Part shown: positions 1-7,835 of the stretch, one piece after another
Position numbering within the stretch: the first letter of the stretch is position 1
How the letters are laid out: every line of letters starts with the position of its first letter
Source of the DNA: Pseudomonas sp. SST3
GTDB lineage: Bacteria; Pseudomonadota; Gammaproteobacteria; Pseudomonadales; Pseudomonadaceae
Assembly (NCBI RefSeq): GCF_003325755.1
Contig: NZ_QORI02000004.1
Span: 1-64,000 of the forward strand
Reading direction: 5' to 3'
DNA: 64,000 nt
Program-made: the position numbers and the translations under genes
Notes under the pieces: generated by a model
Seen by the model: only the letters and a program-made list of their open reading frames with translations
Databases searched by the model: none
What the model was told of the DNA's origin: nothing

Positions 1-44
1 TGAATGGTGGCGCGCTCTTCAACGCTGAGTTCGGTATAAGACAT
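1..44 (-). CDS. IS30-family transposase, N-terminal 14 codons (runs off window)
   Basis: The reverse strand from position 44 reads MSYTELSVEERATI, the typical first residues of IS30-family transposases, just before their helix-turn-helix region. Only the start codon and 14 codons lie in the window. The stretch of about 50 bases to the right, with the segment near 72-105, should hold the element's outer inverted repeat, but I cannot place its edge without the other end. It marks the left side of the visible part of the island as mobile-element territory. Confidence 0.7.
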   Translation of the reverse strand, partial: MSYTELSVEERATI

Positions 45-224
45 AGGGGCAGCACCGTACCGGAAAGGTCAGGTGTTGCACTCAGTTTTTGCCGCCGCCC
101 ATATCCATTGCTCGCGACAACGCGTCAGATACATCACGTGTTTGGTCGATACTTCGTTTAGTTGAACTCATCACGTCAGCACCCAAATTCGGATCAACAC
201 TCGTTGCCTCCCCCCGACTAACGG

Positions 225-539
225 CTAGCTATCCAACCAATAATCGTCTCGAGCAATACGCCCAAACTTGTAGTCTTCATGCTGCGGGGCGTCGCCAAAC
301 AAATGATGTATGCGTCGCTCCTGTCGCAGGTACGCCAAGGTCATGAAGAAGCAGGTTTCACACATCCGTACGCGATAACGCTCACCGTCATGTCGCGCGC
401 CGTATCCCCAGTGCGCTTGCAGCACACCGAACTGTTCGCCGTACCCAGGCACTCGCATGGAGGTACCACAGACGTCGCAAGGCACATCGGGGTGTCGGTT
501 GTCTGGTACGTCCATGCCCGCCAATATCTGACTACGCAT
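225..539 (-). CDS. conserved hypothetical protein with two CxxC pairs
   Basis: The 104-residue product starts with MRSQILAGMDV. Its ATG overlaps the stop of the upstream DUF6957 gene as TGATG, which argues for translational coupling and against the longer in-frame start at 632. Two CxxC pairs (CDVC and CETC) flank a conserved-looking core WGYGARHDGERYRVRMCETC, suggesting a zinc-ribbon-like fold. Similar small proteins are common in Pseudomonas genomes. I know no function for them and infer none beyond a partnership with the gene in front. Confidence 0.65.
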   Translation of the reverse strand: MRSQILAGMDVPDNRHPDVPCDVCGTSMRVPGYGEQFGVLQAHWGYGARHDGERYRVRMCETCFFMTLAYLRQERRIHHLFGDAPQHEDYKFGRIARDDYWLDS

Positions 540-943
540 CAAAAAATCTTCAACACAGTAGTGAGCTCGGCGCTTTTGCGAGCCCCTGGGCCAGCAAGCA
601 CATATCGCGTATTGCGCGTTCTGAAAATGCACCCATCGGCAAACTCAATCAGTTGTGTTGTACGCACCCAGTCACCCTCTTGGAAACGGTTCGCACTGTC
701 GTACAACACGCGGCCGGCATACACCATCGCGGGCTGTTGCCCGGCCGCCTGTAACGTTTCTCGTATCGCGTCAGGCACGATGAGATCGATCCAGATCCAG
801 TCACGCACAACACAGAAAGGCACCTCGTCAAGCAACGCAGCCGCTGAACCACGCGCGCACGCCTCTGCTAACGACATCTCGATACCAGGCATTACCTCAC
901 CCGGGGCGTATAACAAATGAGATACTTTCTTTAAATCGTCCAT
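539..943 (-). CDS. DUF6957 family protein
   Basis: The 134-residue product matches what I know of the DUF6957 family: an N-terminal PGEVMPG segment, a central VVRDWIWIDLIVP block, then YAGRVLYDS and a GDWVR motif, ending in a TVLKIF tail. There is no signal peptide or membrane segment. Function is unknown. It is the first gene of a two-gene unit with the CxxC protein behind it (TGATG overlap). Its location beside IS debris suggests island cargo. The ribosome binding site (GAGAGATGGT) is weak. Confidence 0.65.
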   Translation of the reverse strand: MDDLKKVSHLLYAPGEVMPGIEMSLAEACARGSAAALLDEVPFCVVRDWIWIDLIVPDAIRETLQAAGQQPAMVYAGRVLYDSANRFQEGDWVRTTQLIEFADGCIFRTRNTRYVLAGPGARKSAELTTVLKIF

Positions 944-1706
944 ACCATCTCTCTATCTGAGCCATAGATGTCTAGAGGCAGAATCTGGGCAAAACGTCCC
1001 TACCTTGACAAACCTACCAAGTATGAAAAGCTTGTTTCCCAATGAGCGTCAGTTCTGACTATTAATATATGGCCTGAGTCCAAAAGGCGAGCAGCGCAAC
1101 CCCATCAACCTCCATTATTAAACCAAGTACCTTATTCATCGATGCAAGCCTATGGCATCGCCCCACTACGCTCAGTATTGGACAAAAAACAGCAACCTGA
1201 AACCAATGCAATAAAATAATCCAGCTCCAACCACTGCTCGTCAAGCACTTTTAGAAAAGAAAAAGCCAACCACTGACCATCGGTATTTGTAATACGTATA
1301 TATTGACAAGGATTGCCAGAACTCACGCACCAGAAGAGCAAGAAAGATAATCCTTATCGGACTTACCCTAGGCGCGGCCAATCACTATTTGAGATCAAGA
1401 CATATCTCCACGGACGATGCGAGGCTGATCCAACCGGCTCGGAGTCGTCTTTTCGAATTTTGAAATTTCGCACCGTTGGTAATCACCACAAGCGAGGCGC
1501 GTCTGTGACGCGGAAGGGTACCGCGACTCCTCGCGACTGCTTAAATTGCAAACGAAAGCGGATGACCTGAGTAATTTGTAACGAGGGGCAGGTTCGAGAA
1601 AGTCTGCGTACGCTGAGATCTGCTCACTAACATCTAGCTGCCTATCTAGTGCACGCACGAAGCGCGTCACGCGTCGAGCTGTACGGCGGGGCCACAAAAT
1701 GATGGA
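944..1706. other. 763-bp stretch without a convincing gene
   Basis: Short open frames exist on both strands (for example 1150-1341 and 1395-1697 on the minus strand), but none has a recognisable domain, a good ribosome binding site or coherent codon use. The reverse strand from 1341 to 1062 gives peptide fragments that look partly protein-like in two frames, which could be a frameshifted relic. I cannot name it. Confidence 0.4.
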
Positions 1707-1744
1707 AATTATGGCTCAGCAATAATTATGGCTGAGCCATAATT
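1707..1744. promoter_or_regulatory. 14-bp perfect inverted repeat, possible toxin-antitoxin operator
   Basis: AATTATGGCTCAGC (1707-1720) is repeated as its exact reverse complement at 1731-1744. The 10-bp spacer itself repeats part of the motif, so ATTATGGCT-type half-sites occur three times. Such nested palindromes are typical of autoregulated toxin-antitoxin promoters. A broken PIN-domain toxin follows about 120 bp downstream, and no antitoxin frame can be seen between them. The operator role is inferred. Confidence 0.45.
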
Positions 1745-1863
1745 CCATATAACCGCAGCGTCACGGAAAAACCGCAATTATTTACAGCCTGCAATTGACC
1801 ATGACAGCTGCCCCTCCAACGAGGGGATAGACTAAGTAGGTTAGCTAACTCGGGGCTGTGGAG

Positions 1864-2170
1864 ATGATCGAGGATCGCGCCAATGAGCTGTTCATCAGCG
1901 CCGCTAGCATCTGGGAAACGGCCAAAACGCGATGGGCAAAGCCAGCTTTCAGTTCGATACAGGAGTACTAAGAAGGTCTCTTCTGGACGGCGACTACAAG
2001 GAGCTGTCCATGACCAGCCGACACGCCATTACGGCTGCGGCCTCGCCTCTCCTTCACAGCGCCCATTTGATCGGGTGCTCATCGGACAAGCCGCTTCGGA
2101 AGGCTTCATCCTAGTAACCAATAATCATGCTATAGCGAAGTATTCGGGGCCAATCAAGCACGTCGGTTGA
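1864..2170 (+). pseudogene. PIN-domain (VapC-like) toxin remnant, truncated and frameshifted
   Basis: Three frames in succession spell a VapC-type PIN toxin. RANELFISAASIWETA lies near 1880-1923, MGKASFQFDTGVLRR and SRHAITAA follow from 1932, and PFDRVLIGQAASEG then FILVTNNHAIAKY run to the stop at 2170. The N-terminal part with the first catalytic acidic residue (the usual LLDTHxLLW segment) is missing. Two single-base shifts, near 1925 and 2050, break the rest. VapC toxins are Mg-dependent RNases; this copy cannot make one. The antitoxin gene is also lost. Confidence 0.75.
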
Positions 2171-2243
2171 ATGCGCCAGCCTTCGATACCCTGTCGTAAC
2201 GGGATGTCTAATGACCATACAAGCCGTCTGCCTGCCTGAAAAG

Positions 2244-2358
2244 TGTCCGGATGGCCGTGGAATCGGTGTCCGGATGCTCGTGGAATGAGTGTCCGGGTCA
2301 GCGTGGAATCACTGTCCGGATGTGCGTGGAATGGGTGTCCGAGTCAGCGTGGAATCCG
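2244..2358. repeat. five tandem 23-bp repeats, IS21-type end
   Basis: Units start at 2244, 2267, 2290, 2313 and 2336, each of the form TGTCCGGrTsnsCGTGGAAT plus three variable bases, with an exact 23-bp period. The third and fifth units share GTCAGCG; the others carry ATGnnCG. Multiple ordered copies of an about 20-bp transposase-binding repeat are characteristic of IS21-family ends in Pseudomonas. No istA or istB is adjacent, so this is an orphan end. It sits directly against a truncated aldehyde dehydrogenase. Confidence 0.7.
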
Positions 2359-2462
2359 CAATCAAACGCTCCGGCTACGGGCGCGAGCTAATCGGCTTGG
2401 GCATCAAGGAATTCGTCAATCACAAGCTGATTAGCGTCATCGATATTGACGCGCCGTTCTAA
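2359..2462 (+). pseudogene. C-terminal fragment of an aldehyde dehydrogenase
   Basis: Right after the IS21-type repeats the frame reads IKRSGYGRELIGLGIKEFVN and ends DIDAPF with TAA at 2460-2462. This is the conserved C-terminus of NAD(P)-dependent aldehyde/succinate-semialdehyde dehydrogenases (the SGxGRE..G..EF.N motif). About 450 upstream codons are missing. The IS21-type end forms the breakpoint, so insertion followed by deletion is the likely cause. It is a different gene from the intact aldehyde dehydrogenase at 2714. Confidence 0.8.
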
Positions 2463-2713
2463 CTTCATCTGCACATCAACGCAAACATCAATACCTGATG
2501 CAGCCAGCCTCCATGATGAAAAGCTCAAGGGAGCTGGCTGCATAGGCAACCCTGGCGCGAAGCACGGCGCGTTCCCAGCTGATCCAGAAGTGAGCTGCAA
2601 GGGCGTGGAAATATGCACACGTGCCGGAACCAATAGCGTTATATTGACATATATGAATATTGCGAATAGCCTGGACTCGTAACCCGCGCTAGAAACCTCA
2701 GGAGGCACCCCCC

Positions 2714-4213
2714 ATGAAAGATTCCAGCGATACCCATCCGAATCACCTTCCCGACAGCAGCTACGGCCTGTTTATTGACAACCAGTGGGTTTCGGACGAA
2801 TACGGTGAAACCCTCGACATTATCAACCCCGCCAACGGAAAAATTCTCACCAACATCCCAAACGCCACAGCTGCCGACGTCGACCGCGCGGTGCAGGCCG
2901 CACAGCGCGCCTTCATGACCTGGCGTACCACCTCACCTGCGGAACGCGCCAATGCGTTGTTGAAGATCGCCGACCTGCTGGAAGCCGATGCCGATCGGTT
3001 CGCCGTTCTGGAAACCCTTGATGTAGGTAAACCCATTCGTGAAAGTCGCTCCGTCGACATCCCGCTGGCAATTGATCACTTCCGCTACTTCGCCGGCGTA
3101 ATCCGCAGCCAATCGGATGAGGCGGTCATGCTGGATGAGCAAACACTCAGCATCGCTCTCAGTGAACCCCTCGGAGTTGTGGGCCAAGTGATTCCGTGGA
3201 ACTTCCCGCTGCTTATGGCCGCCTGGAAGATCGCTCCGGCCATCGCAGCGGGTAACACCGTAGTCATCAAACCTTCCGAGCTGACCCCGGTAACCATCCT
3301 CGAACTGGCGAAGATCTTCGCTAAGGTACTTCCAGCCGGCGTGGTCAACATCGTCACAGGCTTAGGCACCACAGTTGGGCAGGCGTTACTGGATCATCCG
3401 GACCTGCGCAAGCTTGCCTTTACCGGCTCGACGCGTGTCGGCGAACTCGTCGCCAATGCGGCAGCGAAGAAAATCATTCCCGCCACTCTTGAACTGGGCG
3501 GCAAGTCGGCCAACATCGTTTTCCCCGATGCGAACTGGGACAAGGCCGTGGAAGGCGCAGTCCTCGCCATCCTGTGGAACCAAGGCCAAGTCTGCGAATC
3601 CGGCGCACGGCTGTTCGTTCACGAATCCATCTACGAACGATTCCTAGCTGAGCTCAAGCATAAGTTCGAAGCTGTGCGTGTGGGTGACCCACTGAACCCG
3701 GACACCATGATGGGTGCACAGGTCAGCAAGTCCCAGATGGAACGGATCCTCGGCTACGTCGATATCGCTAAACAGGAAGGCGCTGAGGTACTGATCGGCG
3801 GCGGTCGTCTCACAGGTGCCAATTACGATGCCGGCTTCTTCATCCAGCCAACGATTCTGGTCGGTGTTCGCAACGATATGCGCGTCGCCTACGAGGAAAT
3901 TTTCGGCCCTGTTCTGTGCGTCATTCCTTTCAAGGATGAAGCGGAGGTCATCGCCATGGCCAACGACTCCGAGTACGGCCTAGCCGGTGCAGTCTGGACC
4001 CAAGACATCAACCGGGCGTTACGTGTGGCACGCGCGGTGGAAACCGGACGTATGTGGGTAAATACCTACCATGAGATCCCTGCCCATGCCCCCTTTGGTG
4101 GCTATAAGAAATCTGGCCTAGGACGGGAAACTCACAAGTCAATGCTGGAAGCCTACAGCCAGAAGAAGAACATCTACGTCAGCCTCAACGAAGCACCGCT
4201 CGGGCTCTTCTGA
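2714..4213 (+). CDS. aldehyde dehydrogenase family protein
   Basis: The 499-residue product is a full-length NAD(P)-dependent aldehyde dehydrogenase that oxidises an aldehyde to the acid in the cytoplasm. It shows the substrate-tunnel motif PWNFPL, the nucleotide-fold segment FTGSTRVGELV, the catalytic glutamate in ELGGKSAN, the catalytic cysteine in GQVCESGAR, and the C-terminal PFGGYKKSGLGRE. AGGAGG precedes the ATG. The C-terminal tail resembles acetaldehyde/aliphatic types, but the substrate cannot be fixed from sequence. An old yellow enzyme and a flavin monooxygenase follow on the same strand, suggesting an electrophile-detoxification cluster. Confidence 0.92.
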   Translation: MKDSSDTHPNHLPDSSYGLFIDNQWVSDEYGETLDIINPANGKILTNIPNATAADVDRAVQAAQRAFMTWRTTSPAERANALLKIADLLEADADRFAVLETLDVGKPIRESRSVDIPLAIDHFRYFAGVIRSQSDEAVMLDEQTLSIALSEPLGVVGQVIPWNFPLLMAAWKIAPAIAAGNTVVIKPSELTPVTILELAKIFAKVLPAGVVNIVTGLGTTVGQALLDHPDLRKLAFTGSTRVGELVANAAAKKIIPATLELGGKSANIVFPDANWDKAVEGAVLAILWNQGQVCESGARLFVHESIYERFLAELKHKFEAVRVGDPLNPDTMMGAQVSKSQMERILGYVDIAKQEGAEVLIGGGRLTGANYDAGFFIQPTILVGVRNDMRVAYEEIFGPVLCVIPFKDEAEVIAMANDSEYGLAGAVWTQDINRALRVARAVETGRMWVNTYHEIPAHAPFGGYKKSGLGRETHKSMLEAYSQKKNIYVSLNEAPLGLF

Positions 4214-4276
4214 CCTCCTTGAACCATGTTTTTTTGACTTATAACATCGAATATTTTAGATATGCAGGTAAGCAAA

Positions 4277-5401
4277 ATGACACACTCAGAACTTTTTAAA
4301 ACCACTCAGCTGGGCCCATACACCCTCAAGAACCGTATCGTTCTGCCGCCACTGACGCGTTCACGCAGCTCCCAACCCGGCAATATTGCGAACGACCTAA
4401 TGGCCACATATTACCGTCAGCGCAGCGGTGCTGGCTTCATGGTGACCGAGGGCACACAGATCGAACCTCGAGGACAGGGTTATGCCTGGACACCTGGCAT
4501 TCATAGCCCGGAACAGATACAAGGCTGGCGTAAGGTCACCGACGCTGTTCACGCCGAAGGGGGGGTGATCTTTGCTCAACTTTGGCATGTGGGCCGCGTG
4601 TCGCACACGTCGCTGCAACCCGGTGGTGAAGCGCCCGTCGCGCCATCAGCCATCCGCGCGGACAACGTCAAGGTGTTCATCGAAACTGGCCCCGGCACGG
4701 GTACACTGGCCGACCCTTCGACCCCACGAGCCCTGTCCAACAAAGAGGTAAAGGAACTGGTTGAGCTCTACGCCCAAGCAGCCCGAAATGCTTTGGACGC
4801 AGGTTTTGACGGGGTGGAGCTTCACTGCGCGAATGGGTACCTGGTAAACCAGTTCATTTCGGCGCATACCAACCAGCGTGATGATGAATATGGCGGTTCG
4901 CTGCAGAACCGTCTTCGCTTCCTGCGCGAAATCACCCTCGCCGTTGCTGGTGTCGTCGGCAAGGAGCGCGTTGGCGTTCGCTTCGCCCCGCTGTTCGCGA
5001 CCACAGACGAAGACCGCGTCTACCTTGGCCTGGTCGAAGAAGATCCTCACCAAACCTACATCGAGGCAGTGAAGATCCTCGAGGAAGTAGGCATTGCCTA
5101 CCTGTCGCTCGCCGAAGCCGATTGGGAAAACGCACCCGAGCTGCCTGAGACGTTCCGGGAAGCTGTTCGTAAGACCTTCAGCGGCAAGATTATCTATGCC
5201 GGCAAGTACACCGCTGAACGAGGAAATCGCGTGATAAAAGCTGGCTGGGGCGACCTGATCGCTTTTGGCCGCCCCTTCATTGCGAACCCCGACCTGCCCG
5301 CTCGTATCGCCAACAACTGGCCGCTTAACCCAGTTGATCCAAGCAGCATGTACGGCGGTACCGATAAGGGCTACACCGACTACCCGACTTACAAATCCTA
5401 A
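4277..5401 (+). CDS. old yellow enzyme family NADH:flavin oxidoreductase (NemA/XenB type)
   Basis: This FMN-dependent ene-reductase reduces activated C=C bonds, N-ethylmaleimide or nitro compounds. Family marks are LFKTTQLGPYTLKNRIV at the N-terminus, the substrate-binding His/Asn pair in ELHCANGYL, the NQFISAHTNQRDDEYGGS block, and a C-terminal FGRPFIANPDL. I prefer the start at 4277 (MTHSEL, 374 residues), since AGGTAAG sits 8 bases ahead; the in-frame ATG at 4262 has no ribosome binding site. It is 63 bp behind the aldehyde dehydrogenase, so cotranscription is plausible. A terminator follows. Confidence 0.9.
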   Translation: MTHSELFKTTQLGPYTLKNRIVLPPLTRSRSSQPGNIANDLMATYYRQRSGAGFMVTEGTQIEPRGQGYAWTPGIHSPEQIQGWRKVTDAVHAEGGVIFAQLWHVGRVSHTSLQPGGEAPVAPSAIRADNVKVFIETGPGTGTLADPSTPRALSNKEVKELVELYAQAARNALDAGFDGVELHCANGYLVNQFISAHTNQRDDEYGGSLQNRLRFLREITLAVAGVVGKERVGVRFAPLFATTDEDRVYLGLVEEDPHQTYIEAVKILEEVGIAYLSLAEADWENAPELPETFREAVRKTFSGKIIYAGKYTAERGNRVIKAGWGDLIAFGRPFIANPDLPARIANNWPLNPVDPSSMYGGTDKGYTDYPTYKS

Positions 5402-5410
5402 ACGCTCAGA

Positions 5411-5448
5411 GCCACGCCCCATAACTCAGGGGCGTGGCTTTGCGTTTG
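5411..5448 (+). terminator. rho-independent terminator after the old yellow enzyme gene
   Basis: GCCACGCCCC (5411-5420) pairs perfectly with GGGGCGTGGC (5429-5438) around an 8-base loop and is followed by TTTGCGTTT. It ends the aldehyde dehydrogenase/old yellow enzyme unit 10 bases after its last stop codon. Confidence 0.85.
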
Positions 5449-5467
5449 CTGACCGAGGAAGTTAAGC

Positions 5468-6451
5468 ATGTACCAACCGAGCACGATCCCCTACCAAGAG
5501 CATAGGGGATTCAAACGAACCTTCAGGCAGGGTCATCTAAGCCTTGGGCTGTTCTTTCCCCTGGAGGCTTTCGAAGGTGATACACCGAGCATGTTAGATC
5601 AGGTCGCGCTGGCCAAACGTGCAGAGGCACTTGGTTTTTCGGCGCTCTGGTTTCGCGACGTGCCGCTCAGGGACCCAAGCTTCGGCGATGTCGGCCAGGT
5701 TTTCGACCCTTGGGTGTATCTGGGCTACATGGCAGCCCATACAACAAAAATCGCACTAGGCACCGCCTCCATCGCCCTTACTTTGCGTAATCCCTTGCAC
5801 ACGGCAAAGGCCGCAGCGAGCATTGATCAGTTGAGCGGAGGTCGCTTGCTCCTGGGAGTAGCCTCTGGCGATCGTCCCGTGGAGTTTCCCGCATTCAGCG
5901 TTGATCCAGAACAGCGTGGCGAGACCTTTCAAGAAAACCTCAATGTGATACGCCAAGCCCATCGAACACACTTCGAGCCCATTCGCTGGAGTCACGGCGA
6001 GTTACTGGGGGCCGATCTCGTTCCCAAACCTACGACTCGGGAAATACCGCTATTCGTAACCGGACACAGCCGCCAGCCGCTCGATTGGATCGCGCGTGAA
6101 AGCCATGGATGGATCAACTATCCACGTCCGCCAAAAATGCAGCAACTCATCGTGGAAGATTGGCGACAGGAAACGGCTAAACAATGTGGCACTATCTACA
6201 AGCCGTTCTTGCAATCGCTGTATATCGACCTGGACGAACACCCATCCACGCCGCCCTCGCCTATCCATCTAGGATTCCGACTGGGACGTAACCACCTGCG
6301 GGCCTTGCTGGATACACTTCAGGAAATCGGTGTAGATCACGTCATCCTGAACCTCAAGTATGGTAAACGCCCCGCAGCAGAGGTTATCGAGGAACTTGGC
6401 AAACATATCGTCCCGCAATTCGGCGCACAGGTGCCCGATAGTCCTACCTGA
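5468..6451 (+). CDS. LLM-class flavin-dependent oxidoreductase (luciferase-like)
   Basis: The 327-residue bacterial-luciferase-like protein uses reduced FMN or F420 in a TIM barrel. It shows LSLGLFFPLEAF at strand 1, ALGFSALWFRDVPLRD, IALGTASIALTLRNP, and the phosphate-binding LSGGRLLLGVASGDRP, which is typical of this family. It most resembles the luciferase-type oxidoreductases of about 320 residues; the substrate is unknown. GAGGAAG precedes the ATG. It sits between the old yellow enzyme terminator and an ArsR gene on the same strand, so ArsR may control it or itself. Confidence 0.85.
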   Translation: MYQPSTIPYQEHRGFKRTFRQGHLSLGLFFPLEAFEGDTPSMLDQVALAKRAEALGFSALWFRDVPLRDPSFGDVGQVFDPWVYLGYMAAHTTKIALGTASIALTLRNPLHTAKAAASIDQLSGGRLLLGVASGDRPVEFPAFSVDPEQRGETFQENLNVIRQAHRTHFEPIRWSHGELLGADLVPKPTTREIPLFVTGHSRQPLDWIARESHGWINYPRPPKMQQLIVEDWRQETAKQCGTIYKPFLQSLYIDLDEHPSTPPSPIHLGFRLGRNHLRALLDTLQEIGVDHVILNLKYGKRPAAEVIEELGKHIVPQFGAQVPDSPT

Positions 6452-6476
6452 CAGGACAATAGGATTCCAGTCCAAA

Positions 6477-6501
6477 CCAGCCCGTCATTGCGACGGGCTG
6501 G
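6477..6501 (+). terminator. hairpin after the luciferase-like gene
   Basis: CCAGCCCGTC and GACGGGCTGG form a perfect 10-bp stem with a 5-base loop, 25 bp after the stop codon. No T-run follows, so it may work as a weak terminator or as a transcript end stabiliser. Confidence 0.5.
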
Positions 6502-6550
6502 CGCGCAGAGATCATGGCGAAGCCTTCCAATTTGATGCGCGAATCAGGAA

Positions 6551-6564
6551 GATATCTAGATATC
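6551..6564. promoter_or_regulatory. 14-bp perfect palindrome upstream of arsR-type gene
   Basis: GATATCTAGATATC is its own reverse complement and lies 26 bp before the ATG of the ArsR-family gene. ArsR dimers bind short AT-rich palindromes near their own promoter, so autoregulation is the natural reading, though nothing in the sequence proves it. Confidence 0.5.
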
Positions 6565-6589
6565 GAAAAAAACAGGTCTCAAAAAATTC

Positions 6590-6895
6590 ATGATTATTGA
6601 CGTCAACGAAGCCCTGAAAGCATTGGCGAACCCGACGCGCCTTGCCATCCTCAATTGGCTCAAGGATCCCAGGACAGTCTTTCCCGAGCAGGAAGTCGAC
6701 CCAGAAACGGTAGGCGTGTGCGTCAGTATCATCCAAGAGCGCACGGGCCTCTCGCAGTCAACGACATCGCTTTATCTCGCAGCTCTACAGCGCGCGCAAT
6801 TGGTGACATCGCAGCGGATCGGCCCCTGGACCTACTACAAACGCCACGATGAGAATATCGATGCCTTCTTCAAGGCGCTGCAAGAAAGAATCTAG
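6590..6895 (+). CDS. ArsR/SmtB-family transcriptional regulator
   Basis: The 101-residue winged-helix repressor starts with ALKALANPTRLAILNWL, the family signature. The recognition helix is in TGLSQSTTSLYLAALQRAQL, and the wing in VTSQRIGPWTYYKR. There is no CxC metal site; the single cysteine (VGVCVSII) sits before the recognition helix, so it may sense thiol-reactive compounds rather than arsenite. That fits the redox-enzyme neighbours. A 14-bp palindrome lies just upstream. Confidence 0.85.
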   Translation: MIIDVNEALKALANPTRLAILNWLKDPRTVFPEQEVDPETVGVCVSIIQERTGLSQSTTSLYLAALQRAQLVTSQRIGPWTYYKRHDENIDAFFKALQERI

Positions 6896-7159
6896 GGCTG
6901 CACACCCTTGTATTTCTGACTGATTTCAGTCTTTGCCGATGTCAAAAACAGCAATCTGACCAAATAACGATCAGATCATCCGAAGCTTCGAGTGATCGAA
7001 CAGCATTACCAGTGATGCGGTGCGCGGAAAAAACGCTCCTATAGCAAAACTGCCACTTGATAACGCTGAAACCAGGGGCTGTACACGCAAAAGACAGCAC
7101 ACTCCAGAGAGGACGCGAAGCCCTTCAAGTGCTCTTCTACGGCCAACCTTCTTTAGGGG

Positions 7160-7660
7160 GCAGCCGCCACGGCGTCGACATCCCACGCCAGCCCCTGGCG
7201 CGTTGGGTGATCCAAAGTGGCGAGCAACTGCAACCGTTGCTCAACCTGATGCGCGACAAGCTGCTGGACTACCCCGTGTTGCACTGCGACGAAACGCGCT
7301 TGCAGGTGCTGCATGAACCGGGACGCGACCCCTCGGCACAATCCTGGATGTGGGTGCAAAGCGGTGGGCCGCCGGACAAGCCGGTGATCCTTTTCGACTA
7401 CACAGCCAGCCGCGCGCAGGAGGTGCCGCTACGCCTGCTCGATGGCTACCGCGGCTACCTGATGACCGACGACTACGCCGGTTACAACGCCGTGGCTGCA
7501 CGCGACGGCATCGAACGCCTGGGCTGCTGGGCGCATGCGCGACGCAAGTTCGTCGAAGCCCAAAAGGTGCAGCCCAAGGGCAAGACTGGGCGTGCCGACG
7601 TGGCGCTGAGCCTGATCAACAAGCTCTACGGCATCGAGCGTGACCTGAAGGACGCTGACC
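7160..7660 (+). pseudogene. IS66-family transposase (TnpC) internal fragment
   Basis: The frame reads GVDIPRQPLARWVIQSGEQL, then the catalytic-core motifs LHCDETRLQVL and MTDDYAGYNA, then LGCWAHARRKFVEAQK, all internal to IS66 TnpC transposases. Both the N-terminal half and the C-terminal part with the last acidic residue are missing. It stops abruptly near 7660, where non-IS66 sequence leading into a relaxase gene begins. The breakpoint suggests deletion after an IS66 insertion in an integrative conjugative element. Confidence 0.8.
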
Positions 7661-7835
7661 ATTCCAATCCAGCGGGTTCCCCATTGACGCTGGAGCCGCA
7701 TCCCATTTCCCGCTATACCGAAGCGGTTAAAGGCCAAAGGGCCGAAACGGCAAGGGAATGGGGGTGCAAGGGGAAAGGCCCTACCTCGAAAAGGCGAAAA
7801 GGCATCCCGGCCGGCCCCCCCCAGAGGACACTCAC

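Noticed and set aside
1395..1697. Open frame of about 100 residues on the minus strand
   Set aside because: No domain, no ribosome binding site and mixed codon use; it overlaps a plus-strand open frame of similar quality.
2244..2358. CRISPR array
   Set aside because: The 23-bp units are directly adjacent with no spacers of unique sequence, and no cas genes are near.
2388..2708. Open frame of 106 residues on the minus strand upstream of the aldehyde dehydrogenase
   Set aside because: It is antisense to the clear aldehyde dehydrogenase C-terminal fragment and to the promoter region, with no recognisable motif.
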